A stretch of 64,000 nt of DNA, taken from the NCBI GenBank assembly GCA_963778375.1, contig CAVZTX010000027.1, forward strand, positions 62,001 through 126,000. Reading direction: 5' to 3'. A program made the translations under genes and the position numbers. Below the pieces are notes generated by a model. It saw only the letters and a program-made list of their open reading frames with translations, ran no database searches and had not been told where the DNA came from. The DNA is from CAVZTX01 sp963778375. GTDB taxonomy: Bacteria > Chloroflexota > Ktedonobacteria > Ktedonobacterales > Ktedonobacteraceae. The first letter of the stretch is position 1. Every line of letters begins with the position of its first letter. Positions 17,640-25,558 of the stretch are shown here, piece by piece.

Positions 17640-18401
17640 ATGACAGAAAGATTAGTTGCTCTCATTACCGGTGGGTCTCGAGGCATTGGCGCCGAAACCG
17701 CGCTCGCTCTGGCGGAAGCGGGGTACGATATTGTGCTTACGTATCGGAATAAAGCCACTCGTGCTGAAGAGATTGCTTCTGCTATTATTCAATGTGGCCA
17801 GAAGGCGCTTCCTCTGGCCACAGACATCACAGAAGCAGAGGCGGTTGCAGAAATGCGAGACCAGGTACGCCAGTGGACGAATCACCTGGATGTACTCGTG
17901 CTCAATGCCTCTGGCGGTTTGGAACGTGACCTCGTAGCTGTTCATCCTGATTATCCTATGTTGATCAATCGTGATGCCCAACTTTCACTTGTAGAGGCAG
18001 TCTTACACCTGCTGAGCCCTGGTAGCGTAATTGTGTTTGTAACCAGCCATTGGGCTCATCTTTATGGTCAAATACAGCAAATTCCCGCCTATGAGCCAGT
18101 TGCCAGGAGCAAACATGCGGGTGAACTGGCCTTACGAGCACTTCAGCCGGATCTCACTTCCCGAGGAGTACGCTTTATTGTCGTCACCGGTGATTTGATC
18201 GAAGGCACCATCACCCCCAAGCTCCTCGAGCGGACTGCCCCAGGCCTGATCGCCAAGCGCCGCTCCACTCATGGAGCCTTGCCAACTGCACACGATATGG
18301 GTCGTACTATTGCCCAAGCTGCACTCGATCCCTCACTTCCCAGTGGGTCCACCATTGTTATCGGTGCACCTCTCCAATCTCTGCTGGCTTCAGCGGAATA
18401 G
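17640..18401 (+). CDS. Short-chain dehydrogenase/reductase family protein, atypical active site
   Basis: About 253 residues from ATG 17640 (a GTG at 17625 would add five). TGGSRGIGAETALAL is the NAD(P)-binding glycine motif and NASGG the NNAG-like block. VFVTSH supplies the catalytic-position Ser. At the Tyr-x-x-x-Lys site the sequence reads VARSKHAGE, with Val where Tyr is expected; a Tyr occurs three residues earlier (AYEPVARSK). It may therefore not be a conventional dehydrogenase. It follows the GH65 gene within 15 bases and is probably co-transcribed. Confidence 0.8.
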   Translation: MTERLVALITGGSRGIGAETALALAEAGYDIVLTYRNKATRAEEIASAIIQCGQKALPLATDITEAEAVAEMRDQVRQWTNHLDVLVLNASGGLERDLVAVHPDYPMLINRDAQLSLVEAVLHLLSPGSVIVFVTSHWAHLYGQIQQIPAYEPVARSKHAGELALRALQPDLTSRGVRFIVVTGDLIEGTITPKLLERTAPGLIAKRRSTHGALPTAHDMGRTIAQAALDPSLPSGSTIVIGAPLQSLLASAE

Positions 18402-18466
18402 CTTGCAAATCAGAATGACTGCACACAAGGTCTATTCTTTTTCCGGGGACCAGCTAATACCCATAC

Positions 18467-18501
18467 GATTACCTGGGCTTGTTAAGCAAGCTCGGGTAAT
18501 C
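18467..18501. terminator. Strong hairpin between convergent genes
   Basis: GATTACC pairs with GGTAATC, and inside it GCTTG pairs with CAAGC around TTAAG. The 35-base structure lies between the SDR stop (18401) and the MetE-like stop (18514). No clear T tract follows on either side, so bidirectional termination is inferred from position. Confidence 0.5.
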
Positions 18502-18513
18502 CTCGAATTGTGT

Positions 18514-19599
18514 TTAAGATCCCCACACCTCTCGCGCTACGCTTGCCACGAGTTCTAGCTTGCGGCGCTCGTCTTCGAATGAAACGCGATTGCCCTCCAT
18601 AGTCGATGCAAAACCGCATTGTGGGCTGAGAGCAAGTCGTTCCAGTGGCACGAAGCGAGAGGCCTGCTCAATGCGATGGCGCAGTTCGTCGGACAATTCC
18701 AGACGCGCTTTCTTGGTCGTCACAAGGCCAAGCACCACGAAACGATCTTCTGGTACGTGCTGCAGCGGATCAAAGCCACCAGAGCGGTCATCATCATATT
18801 CCAGCAGGAAGCGATGAAAGTGGGTCTGACTGAAGATACGTGCAATTGGCTCATAATCGCCAGCAGCATAGAATTTGCTCTGGTTGTTACCACGACAAAT
18901 ATGTATCCCGAAAGTCACCCCGGGATGACCATCAATGATGGCGTTATCCAACTCAATGCATTTATCAATGATCTGGTCTGGATCGCTCCCACGTTGGCGA
19001 TAACCTTCCCGCATTTGAGGGTCAAGCAATGCAGCATACTGTGGAGCATCGATCTGGATATAGGTGCAGCCCAAACGCACCAGTTCATCAACCTCGCGTC
19101 GCGAGAAATCTACGATATCGGCCAGATAGGCATCACGAGTTGGATACGCCGAACGCGATTTCTCCGGATCATAGTAGGCAGCCGCCTGTTGCGCGCTGAT
19201 CATAGTCACCTTACCAGGACGCATTTTGCGCGAACGCAAATACACCCACTCCTCCGAGCACATACTCCTGCGCCACGAGAGCCGCTCAACCACCACAGGA
19301 CGCTTGAGGACAAGTTGCTCTCCGCTCTCATCTCTAAAAGGAATAGCCCAGCCCCCATACTTGTCGAAGCCATCAAGTGAATCGATCAGGTGGCCATAGA
19401 ACGCATACCGGCGTTGCTCTCCGTCAGTAATCACATCTATTCCAGCCCCTTCTTGCAAAGCGATTGCCTCATTCACAGCCCGGTCTTCTATAGCCTTAAA
19501 CTCCGCCGGATCCATCTGCCCTGCTTCAAGTTGCTTGCGAGCCTCCACTAGGTAAGTGGGCCTGAGTAGACTCCCCACTACTTCACTGTGATACCTCAT
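18514..19599 (-). CDS. Cobalamin-independent methionine synthase (MetE) C-terminal-like protein
   Basis: 361 residues, the size of stand-alone MetE catalytic-domain homologues. It begins RYHSEVVGSLLRPTYL, then GIDVITDGEQRR, YIQIDAPQY, and the zinc-ligand motifs HICRGN (His, Cys) and SPQCGFAS (Cys), with an acidic LEYDDDRSG segment between. It probably transfers a methyl group to a thiol; without the N-terminal half of MetE the methyl donor is uncertain. It is the last gene of a probable minus-strand operon after osmC, the hydratase and the CoA ligase (55-base gap to the ligase), which is an unusual setting for methionine synthesis. Confidence 0.8.
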   Translation of the reverse strand: MRYHSEVVGSLLRPTYLVEARKQLEAGQMDPAEFKAIEDRAVNEAIALQEGAGIDVITDGEQRRYAFYGHLIDSLDGFDKYGGWAIPFRDESGEQLVLKRPVVVERLSWRRSMCSEEWVYLRSRKMRPGKVTMISAQQAAAYYDPEKSRSAYPTRDAYLADIVDFSRREVDELVRLGCTYIQIDAPQYAALLDPQMREGYRQRGSDPDQIIDKCIELDNAIIDGHPGVTFGIHICRGNNQSKFYAAGDYEPIARIFSQTHFHRFLLEYDDDRSGGFDPLQHVPEDRFVVLGLVTTKKARLELSDELRHRIEQASRFVPLERLALSPQCGFASTMEGNRVSFEDERRKLELVASVAREVWGS

Positions 19600-19654
19600 G
19601 TTCGACTACCTCCTCTAGAATGTTGGGCTAACAGTAAAGATCGTTGCATACAGG

Positions 19655-20995
19655 TTAATTAGTAAGCTGGCGGCGATCCACCACGCGTTTTACCTTACCT
19701 TCACTGCGTGGTAGATGATGCGGCTCGACAAGCAGTACACGCGCATGCAATCCAAGCGCCTGATTCAGATCTTCGGTGACCTTTGCTTGTAGTGTGCCCA
19801 TAGCTGTGCCGCCCATACGATACAGCGCATCATCAGCCTCCACACGCACCTCCAGTTCATCCAATTGATCGCGCTCCCGGTCAACGACGATCTGGTAATT
19901 ACTTGTCAAACCGGGATGAGAAAGCAAAACCTGTTCGATCTGAGTGGGGAAGACGTTGATCCCGCGCACGATCAGCATATCGTCTGTGCGACCTCGTACA
20001 CGCTGCATACGGACTGAAGTTCGTCCACAAGGGCAGGTATCGCGTACCAGGGCCACACGATCACGCGTGCGGTAGCGCAACAAAGGCAAAGCTTCACGCG
20101 TCAAGCAAGTCAAGATCAACTCGCCGACCTCACCATCTGGAAGGCGATTTCCACTCTCAGGGTCTATTACCTCTGGGTAGAAGTGATCCTCGTTAATATG
20201 CAATCCATTGTGCTCGAAACATTCGGCAGCGACACCAGGACCAATCACCTCGGTCAGGCCATAAATATCGAACGCTTCAAGCCCAAAACGCTCTTCAATC
20301 TCGCGACGCATACCCTCAGTCCACGGCTCCGCTCCAAAAAAGCCCACACGCACCTTCATACGGCTGCGTAGGTCCACTCCTTCACTCTCAGCGGTCTCAG
20401 CGACAACTAGAGTATACGATGGAGTTCCGGCAATGACAGTCACTCCTAAATCCCCCATCAACTGCACCTGCCGCCTCGTCAGGCCTCCACTAATGGGGAT
20501 CACCGTTGCGCCGATGAGTTCCGCGCCAATATGCGCGCCAAGTCCACCGGTAAACAGTCCATAACCATAAAAATTCTGGAAGACATCCTCGTCCGTCACA
20601 TTCCCCGCTGCAAAGGTCCGCGCCATCACCTCGCCCCACATCGCCATATCCGCACGTGTGTAGCCACCAACAACGGGTTTGCCGGTGGTACCACTCGAAG
20701 CATGCAGCCGCACCACTTCTTTCAAAGGGACAGCAAAGAGTCCATAAGGATATGTCGTGCGGAAATCATCTTTGACCGTAAAGGGAAGGCGTTCAATGTC
20801 CTCAAGAGCCTGGATATCCCTGGGATGCATGCTGCGCTCTTCTAGCGCCTGCCGGTAGAACGGCACCCTTTCATAGGCACGCATCACCTGTTGCCGTAAG
20901 CGCTGCATTTGAAGCCGGGTCAGCTCAGCGCGTGGCATCGTCTCTACTGCTGGATTCCACATGTATCCCTGATTTCTTGTTGCTGCTCGATCCAT
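19655..20995 (-). CDS. PaaK-type aryl-CoA ligase (phenylacetate/benzoate-CoA ligase family)
   Basis: 446 residues from ATG 20995 (GAAGGGG upstream), typical of phenylacetate-CoA ligase. Motifs of the ANL superfamily: HASSGTTGKPVVGGYT (ATP-binding loop), GFFGAEPW, YGLTEVIGPG, RTRDR with the adjacent CPCGRT pattern of PaaK, and KVKRVVDRR with the C-terminal Lys. The enzyme activates an aromatic carboxylic acid to its CoA thioester with ATP to AMP. Nearby hcrCAB genes suggest 4-hydroxybenzoate or a related acid as possible substrate, by context only. It lies 22 bases after the enoyl-CoA hydratase gene. Confidence 0.88.
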   Translation of the reverse strand: MDRAATRNQGYMWNPAVETMPRAELTRLQMQRLRQQVMRAYERVPFYRQALEERSMHPRDIQALEDIERLPFTVKDDFRTTYPYGLFAVPLKEVVRLHASSGTTGKPVVGGYTRADMAMWGEVMARTFAAGNVTDEDVFQNFYGYGLFTGGLGAHIGAELIGATVIPISGGLTRRQVQLMGDLGVTVIAGTPSYTLVVAETAESEGVDLRSRMKVRVGFFGAEPWTEGMRREIEERFGLEAFDIYGLTEVIGPGVAAECFEHNGLHINEDHFYPEVIDPESGNRLPDGEVGELILTCLTREALPLLRYRTRDRVALVRDTCPCGRTSVRMQRVRGRTDDMLIVRGINVFPTQIEQVLLSHPGLTSNYQIVVDRERDQLDELEVRVEADDALYRMGGTAMGTLQAKVTEDLNQALGLHARVLLVEPHHLPRSEGKVKRVVDRRQLTN

Positions 20996-21017
20996 AGCTA
21001 TACCCCTTCTCGCAGAC

Positions 21018-21809
21018 TTATTGCTCGCCCTCTCCACCCTTTTTACCATGTGCCCGCGCCGCCAGATAAGCCTTCATCACAGCAAGATGCTCCGGTGAAC
21101 GCAGACAATCTTCCTGCGCGGCAATCATCTCTTTCATGAGCGTTGTGAAATCCTGCTCGAAAGACCGGTTGATCTGCCGCTTGGTATGTCGCAGTGCCGT
21201 AAAGGGAATCGCCAGCAGTTCCTCGGCCAAATCTATCGCCCGCTGCTCCAGGTTGTCAAGCGCAACTACCTCGGAAATCAGTCCCATTGTGAGGCCTTCA
21301 TTGGCACTAAAACGCCTCCCTAGCAGGCAGAGATATTTAGCAGGACCGGCACCGATCAATCGGGTAATACGCATTGGCCCCAGTGCGGCAACCAGACCCT
21401 CTTTAACGGCGGGAATACTGAGCACAGCACCAGTGGAAGCAATCAGCAAGTCACAGGCTACCGCGACTTGCAAGCCACCCCCCAGGCAATAACCATGAAT
21501 GGCCGCGATGGTGATAGAATCAAGATTGGCTAATGCGGTCACTCCGCGTTCCCAGGTGGCAAACCATTCAGGAGTCAGGTTCCCCTGAGCCAGCTCCTTA
21601 ACATCGAGACCACTGCAAAAGGCCCTCCCTTCTCCACTCACAATCACAACTCGCGTCTCGGCGCTTTGCGCCAGGTATTCAGTGGCCTTGACGAGATCCT
21701 GCACCCAGGCCCAGTTGGCGGCATTCAACACCTCCGGGCAATTCAGTCGCAATCGCCCCAAAGGGCCATCCAACTCACAGCGCATCGTCTCAAGCTCTAA
21801 AGTTGGCAT
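21018..21809 (-). CDS. Enoyl-CoA hydratase/isomerase family protein
   Basis: 263 residues with the crotonase fold signatures SGEGRAFCSGLDVKEL (first oxyanion-hole segment) and AIHGYCLGGGLQVAVACDLLIAS (second segment). The protein hydrates or isomerises acyl-CoA thioesters. Its place between OsmC and a PaaK-type ligase suggests work on an aromatic-derived or side-chain acyl-CoA. The exact reaction is not deducible: the usual catalytic Glu pair is not obvious, with GPMRITRLIGA in the expected region. Confidence 0.87.
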   Translation of the reverse strand: MPTLELETMRCELDGPLGRLRLNCPEVLNAANWAWVQDLVKATEYLAQSAETRVVIVSGEGRAFCSGLDVKELAQGNLTPEWFATWERGVTALANLDSITIAAIHGYCLGGGLQVAVACDLLIASTGAVLSIPAVKEGLVAALGPMRITRLIGAGPAKYLCLLGRRFSANEGLTMGLISEVVALDNLEQRAIDLAEELLAIPFTALRHTKRQINRSFEQDFTTLMKEMIAAQEDCLRSPEHLAVMKAYLAARAHGKKGGEGEQ

Positions 21810-21835
21810 GTTATTCTCTTGCCCCTCTCAGATCA

Positions 21836-22285
21836 CTAGCTTTCAAGGGATGCATTGACGTGAATCTGGACGTTGTTACGCAGGGCATTGGAAATCGGGC
21901 AGCCTTGTTCCGCTCGCTGAGCCGCGTTTTCAAAGCCTGCCGAATCCATCCCAGGCACTTTGCCTCGCACATCCAGATTCATAGTCGTGACTTTGAAGCC
22001 TGACGCAACCTGTTCAAACGTGCAAGTTGCATTCACTGTTAATCGTTCAGCAGGTGTGCCTGCCTGAGCTAGGGTGTTTGAAAATGCCATCGCGTAGCAT
22101 GCGGCATGTGCTGCCGCCAACAACTCTTCTGGGCTAGTCTTGCCATCCGAACGCTCAGTACGCGAGGCCCAGGTAACCGGTAGTTCCCCTAATGCGCCGC
22201 TGCCGGTGCTAACGACACTGCCGTGGCCCTGAAACAAATTTCCTTCCCACACGACTTCTGCTCTTCGCTCTGCTTTTATTGCCAT
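21836..22285 (-). CDS. OsmC/Ohr family peroxiredoxin
   Basis: 149 residues matching OsmC. The two redox Cys are in AACYAMAFSN and EQGCPISNAL, with SPEELLAAAHAACYA conserved. OsmC proteins reduce organic hydroperoxides with a thiol cofactor and protect against oxidative stress in the cytoplasm. It is the first gene of the run osmC, enoyl-CoA hydratase, CoA ligase and MetE-like (gaps 26, 22 and 55 bases). Confidence 0.92.
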   Translation of the reverse strand: MAIKAERRAEVVWEGNLFQGHGSVVSTGSGALGELPVTWASRTERSDGKTSPEELLAAAHAACYAMAFSNTLAQAGTPAERLTVNATCTFEQVASGFKVTTMNLDVRGKVPGMDSAGFENAAQRAEQGCPISNALRNNVQIHVNASLES

Positions 22286-22440
22286 ACATACCTCCTTGTA
22301 CGCCTGATGCTAGCGCTGTTCATGCCAAAGCAATCAGGTCTCGAATGAACTAAATACTACGTAATTCTCGCTTGGTTCTCGCCTAAGAAAAAGTATATCA
22401 CCTCACATAGTTGTCAACCAATCACACATTTTCTTAGACA

Positions 22441-22567
22441 TTTGGAGAGAATGCCTGTCATCTCTGCACTCCGCTCGCTTGTCATCCTGAGCGGAGCGAA
22501 GGATATGGTCGCCGGACACAGAGATCCTTCGCTTCGCTCAGGATGACAGCCAGGATTCCTCTCCAAA
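22441..22567. repeat. 127-bp palindromic element (REP/MITE-like)
   Basis: Ends TTTGGAGAG and CTCTCCAAA are inverted repeats that extend inwards imperfectly through CCTG and TCATC. Inside, 24-base arms at 22481-22504 and 22524-22547 (GTCATCCTGAGCGGAGCG and its near-perfect complement) differ at one position. The inner CCTGAGCG-type arm resembles palindromes dispersed in many bacterial genomes. Noncoding. Confidence 0.75.
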
Positions 22568-22584
22568 CGTCCACATATTTAATA

Positions 22585-22637
22585 GACAGGCGAATCGGCC
22601 AGTCGTTTACTACAAGCAACCGGCCGATTCGCCTGTC
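22585..22637. terminator. Perfect 16-bp inverted repeat, likely terminator of the MFS gene
   Basis: GACAGGCGAATCGGCC at 22585-22600 is repeated as its exact complement at 22622-22637, with a 21-base loop. It lies 74 bases after the stop of the MFS gene. No strict T tract follows on the minus strand (TATTAAATATG), so the terminator role is likely but not certain. Confidence 0.5.
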
Positions 22638-22711
22638 CTTCAGTTCTAATTATCGACCCGACTATGGAGACATGAACGCAGATATACACGAGGTCAAACG
22701 CCTCGCTTTGG

Positions 22712-24268
22712 CTATGGAGAAACTTCATCTAGTCGCTTCTGTCTCGTCGCTGTACCAAACTGAGCAACGATGGCAGCCGCTATTATGAAGATGACAATGA
22801 TCAAGAAGATGACGATTGGCCCGGTCGTATGCCCCAAAGACATGAGCAAGCTGGGGATGAGTGGAGCAATCACTAGGATGCCAATACCACCGCCTAGATG
22901 GCCGATACCATCAACCAGTGCAAAACCCGTGGCACGCACTCGCGTAGGATAGCTCTCGGTCGACCACGTATAGGTCATTGGTACCCACAGGTTGAAACCA
23001 AAGAAGGTGATAATTGACCCGATTGCAGCAAGAGGGAAATTGCTGGATGCAAACAGCGCAATCAGCAGTCCGCCGATGAGTGTGAGGACAGCCGAGATCG
23101 GCAACCACAGCTTGCGTTCCAGACGCTCACCATAGAAGTAGGCGAAGACAGCGGTGGCAATGAAGCCAAAGGTGCCAAACGCTGCTATCATGCCAGCTTC
23201 TCCCGCCACTGCTGCCTCAGCTACTGGAGGCGGAAGGTTAGCTGGAAGAGGTAAAATGCCCGCTAGGAGCGTGGTAAGGCCCTGGGCAATCGAATAAACC
23301 GTAACATATCCAAGGAACCAGACAACGACCAGCAGGACAGTGCGCGTCAGGTAGAGACGATTGCCGAAGATTTCTGCGTATGGAACCCTTTCAGCACGCG
23401 CCTGTACCGGAAGTTCCGCGGCTGGAGCAGGCAGGTCTGACACCTTCCTGCGTGCACGTTCTTCCATATCTGAGACGATCCGGTCAGCCTCGCCCACTCG
23501 TCCTCTCGAAATGAGCCAGCGCGGCGACTCCGGTAACTGGAAACGCATCAAAATGCCCACCAGTGCCAGGAGCGCTCCGATGCCATACATAATGCGCCAA
23601 CCATTTCCTAAAAATTGGGGTCCGCTAGGGGTAATGTTGACCGTAGCCAGGGCAAAGGGAAGGCCACTTGGGAAATTTGCCGCGGGGGTTGTCAGCCAGA
23701 GTCCTAACCAGATGCCGAAGAAAGCTCCCAATGCAGACATGATAAAGATCAGTGATGTATACCGGGCACGACTCCCACTCGGAGCCACTTCATTGATATA
23801 GGTGTTGACGATGGCCAGATCAGCACCGATGCCAAGGCCGGTGATGGTACGAGCAATGACGAAGTTGGTGTAGTCACTGACGAAGATCGTGTACAGTGAG
23901 CCGATACCCGTCAAAAGCAAGGTGAACAGTAGCATGTCCCGTCTACCGAACCTATCTGCCAGAGGAGACAAGATGAGTGCTCCAACAACATAGCCCGCCA
24001 GATTCAGTTCGACAGGAAGACCGAAATAGTTTACTGAGTTCGCCGTGTTACAGCCAGGGACGATTTGCGTACAGGTCTGGATGAACGAAACGTTGATGAC
24101 AAAGATGTCGAAGAACGTGAAGAGAAAACCGATACCAATGATGCCAATGAATAGGTAGGAAAGAGACCAGATTGGGATGCGATCCTGGCGAGCAATCACG
24201 GCAGAGCCTGTGCTACTCGATCCTGCTCCAGGGAGGGGAAATGGGGTACTGCCTGTTTCGGATGCCAT
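22712..24268 (-). CDS. MFS transporter
   Basis: 518 residues with about twelve hydrophobic segments. MFS motif A appears as LADRFGRRDML after helix 2, then GLGIGADLAIVNTYINE in helix 4-5 (sugar/organic-acid porter type) and an ESPRWLISRGR motif before the central loop. A second motif A-like YGERLERK follows helix 8. The family includes importers of sugars and aromatic acids; between hcrCAB and the ligase operon an aromatic-acid uptake role is reasonable but inferred. It is probably a single-gene unit. Confidence 0.88.
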   Translation of the reverse strand: MASETGSTPFPLPGAGSSSTGSAVIARQDRIPIWSLSYLFIGIIGIGFLFTFFDIFVINVSFIQTCTQIVPGCNTANSVNYFGLPVELNLAGYVVGALILSPLADRFGRRDMLLFTLLLTGIGSLYTIFVSDYTNFVIARTITGLGIGADLAIVNTYINEVAPSGSRARYTSLIFIMSALGAFFGIWLGLWLTTPAANFPSGLPFALATVNITPSGPQFLGNGWRIMYGIGALLALVGILMRFQLPESPRWLISRGRVGEADRIVSDMEERARRKVSDLPAPAAELPVQARAERVPYAEIFGNRLYLTRTVLLVVVWFLGYVTVYSIAQGLTTLLAGILPLPANLPPPVAEAAVAGEAGMIAAFGTFGFIATAVFAYFYGERLERKLWLPISAVLTLIGGLLIALFASSNFPLAAIGSIITFFGFNLWVPMTYTWSTESYPTRVRATGFALVDGIGHLGGGIGILVIAPLIPSLLMSLGHTTGPIVIFLIIVIFIIAAAIVAQFGTATRQKRLDEVSP

Positions 24269-24501
24269 AAGATACTCCTTTCAACGCCTATCCTTTCCTC
24301 TGTGATAGGCGTACGTTGGAAACAAATGCCAAACGACTAAGTATCAGATCCGTGGATAGCTGTATGACCCGTTGAAAATGACTATTGTGCCCAGGAGGCT
24401 CAAATGCTCCCCTGAGCGGGCAGCCAGGAAGAAGAATATAGTTTTACCCGATGAATACTTGGATAAGTTCGTCATGACGAACAAAGCGTTCTATTATGAG
24501 A

Positions 24502-24532
24502 ACAGTATGCCTAATTATTGATCTATTGTCAA
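24502..24532 (-). promoter_or_regulatory. Candidate promoter of the MFS gene
   Basis: Minus-strand TTGACA (24532-24527) and TACTGT (24507-24502) with a longish 19-base spacer. An overlapping short inverted repeat GTTCT...AGAAC (about 24489-24504) could be an operator. The 288-base gap 24269-24556 otherwise shows nothing definite. Confidence 0.35.
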
Positions 24533-24556
24533 GAGTGATCTCTAGCCGACTCATAC

Positions 24557-25543
24557 TCATGATCCCGCCAATTGACTCAGTGCTCGGCGCACAAAAACCG
24601 GCGTGACTTGCTTGCGATAATTAATCGTCAGGTCGGCGTTATCCAGCGGCTTGGAACGCTTAGCCGCAGCAACCACGACCGCATCTATTAGTTCAGGAGT
24701 GAGCGAATGACCTACCAACTGCGCCGCAGCTTCGGTTGCCTCAACTGGGTGAGATGCTACAGCTCCCAAAGTGATTCGTGCATCAGCTACCGTCCCGTCA
24801 TCAGCAAAGCGCATTGCTGCCGCTACACCAAGGATGGGAAAGTCGAACGAGCCCCGACGGCGCAATTTCAAGTAGACGCTCCGCCAGCCATCAGCAGGTG
24901 GTAAGAAGATCTCAGCAAGTATCTCATCTCCGGCCTTCGTATAAGGGTTCATGCCATCATCGCGAAACAGTTCGCGCACATGTAACACTCGCTCACCTCG
25001 CACACTTACCAGCCGCACCTGCGCATCAAGACTAACTAATACAGGAGCAGTATCCGCCGAAGAGATGGCCCAGCAGCGTGGACTTCCAGGCGCTACCAGA
25101 CAAACATCTCCATCCTTCTTCATGCAGTACCCTATCGAGTGCCGCCAGAACTCGGTCTGATTGTAATAGTTACAGCGTGTATCTAGCAGCAGATTGCCCC
25201 CCAGCGTCCCCACGTTACGTAGTTGAGGCGTTGACACCGAGCCAGCAGCGGTTGCAAGCGCGGAATAATGTTGCAGTATAAGAGGATGGTTTGCCAGCGT
25301 TGAAAGCGTCACACCCGCACCTACACGCATACCCTGCTCTGGAGAGCCACTGACACCCTTCAATGCTGGAATAGCCCGCAGGCCAATTAAGATCGGCGGA
25401 GTGAACTGGCGGCGTTTCATGTTCGGGTACAGGTCAGTCCCACCTGCAACCAGCATCGCCTGCCCACCTTCCTGTGCCAGCATCTCTACTGCTTCATCCA
25501 GACGACGCGGTCCCAGGTAACGAAATGGTGGAAGTCGCAGCAT
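24557..25543 (-). CDS. hcrB: 4-hydroxybenzoyl-CoA reductase-like beta (FAD and extra [4Fe-4S]) subunit
   Basis: 328 residues of the FAD-binding medium subunit of xanthine-oxidase-family enzymes: VAGGTDLYPNMKR and RNVGTLGGNLLLDTRC are the FAD motifs. Between them and the C-terminal domain is an insert with Cys124, Cys140, Cys148 and Cys157, including YYNQTEFWRHSIGYC and CLVAPGSPRCWA. That insert is the hallmark of the 4-hydroxybenzoyl-CoA reductase beta subunit, where it binds an additional [4Fe-4S] cluster that passes electrons towards reductive dehydroxylation. Ordinary xanthine or CO dehydrogenases lack it. It is the last gene of the iclR-hcrCAB operon, 15 bases after hcrA. The substrate remains inferred. 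Confidence 0.85.
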   Translation of the reverse strand: MLRLPPFRYLGPRRLDEAVEMLAQEGGQAMLVAGGTDLYPNMKRRQFTPPILIGLRAIPALKGVSGSPEQGMRVGAGVTLSTLANHPLILQHYSALATAAGSVSTPQLRNVGTLGGNLLLDTRCNYYNQTEFWRHSIGYCMKKDGDVCLVAPGSPRCWAISSADTAPVLVSLDAQVRLVSVRGERVLHVRELFRDDGMNPYTKAGDEILAEIFLPPADGWRSVYLKLRRRGSFDFPILGVAAAMRFADDGTVADARITLGAVASHPVEATEAAAQLVGHSLTPELIDAVVVAAAKRSKPLDNADLTINYRKQVTPVFVRRALSQLAGS

Positions 25544-25558
25544 CAGATCATTCCTCCT

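Larger units (their letters stand above)
22286..22711. other. Repeat-bearing intergenic region
   Basis: 426 bases upstream of osmC and downstream of the MFS gene. It contains the 127-bp palindromic element and a separate perfect 16-bp inverted repeat, both listed. No coding potential is seen. Confidence 0.7.
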
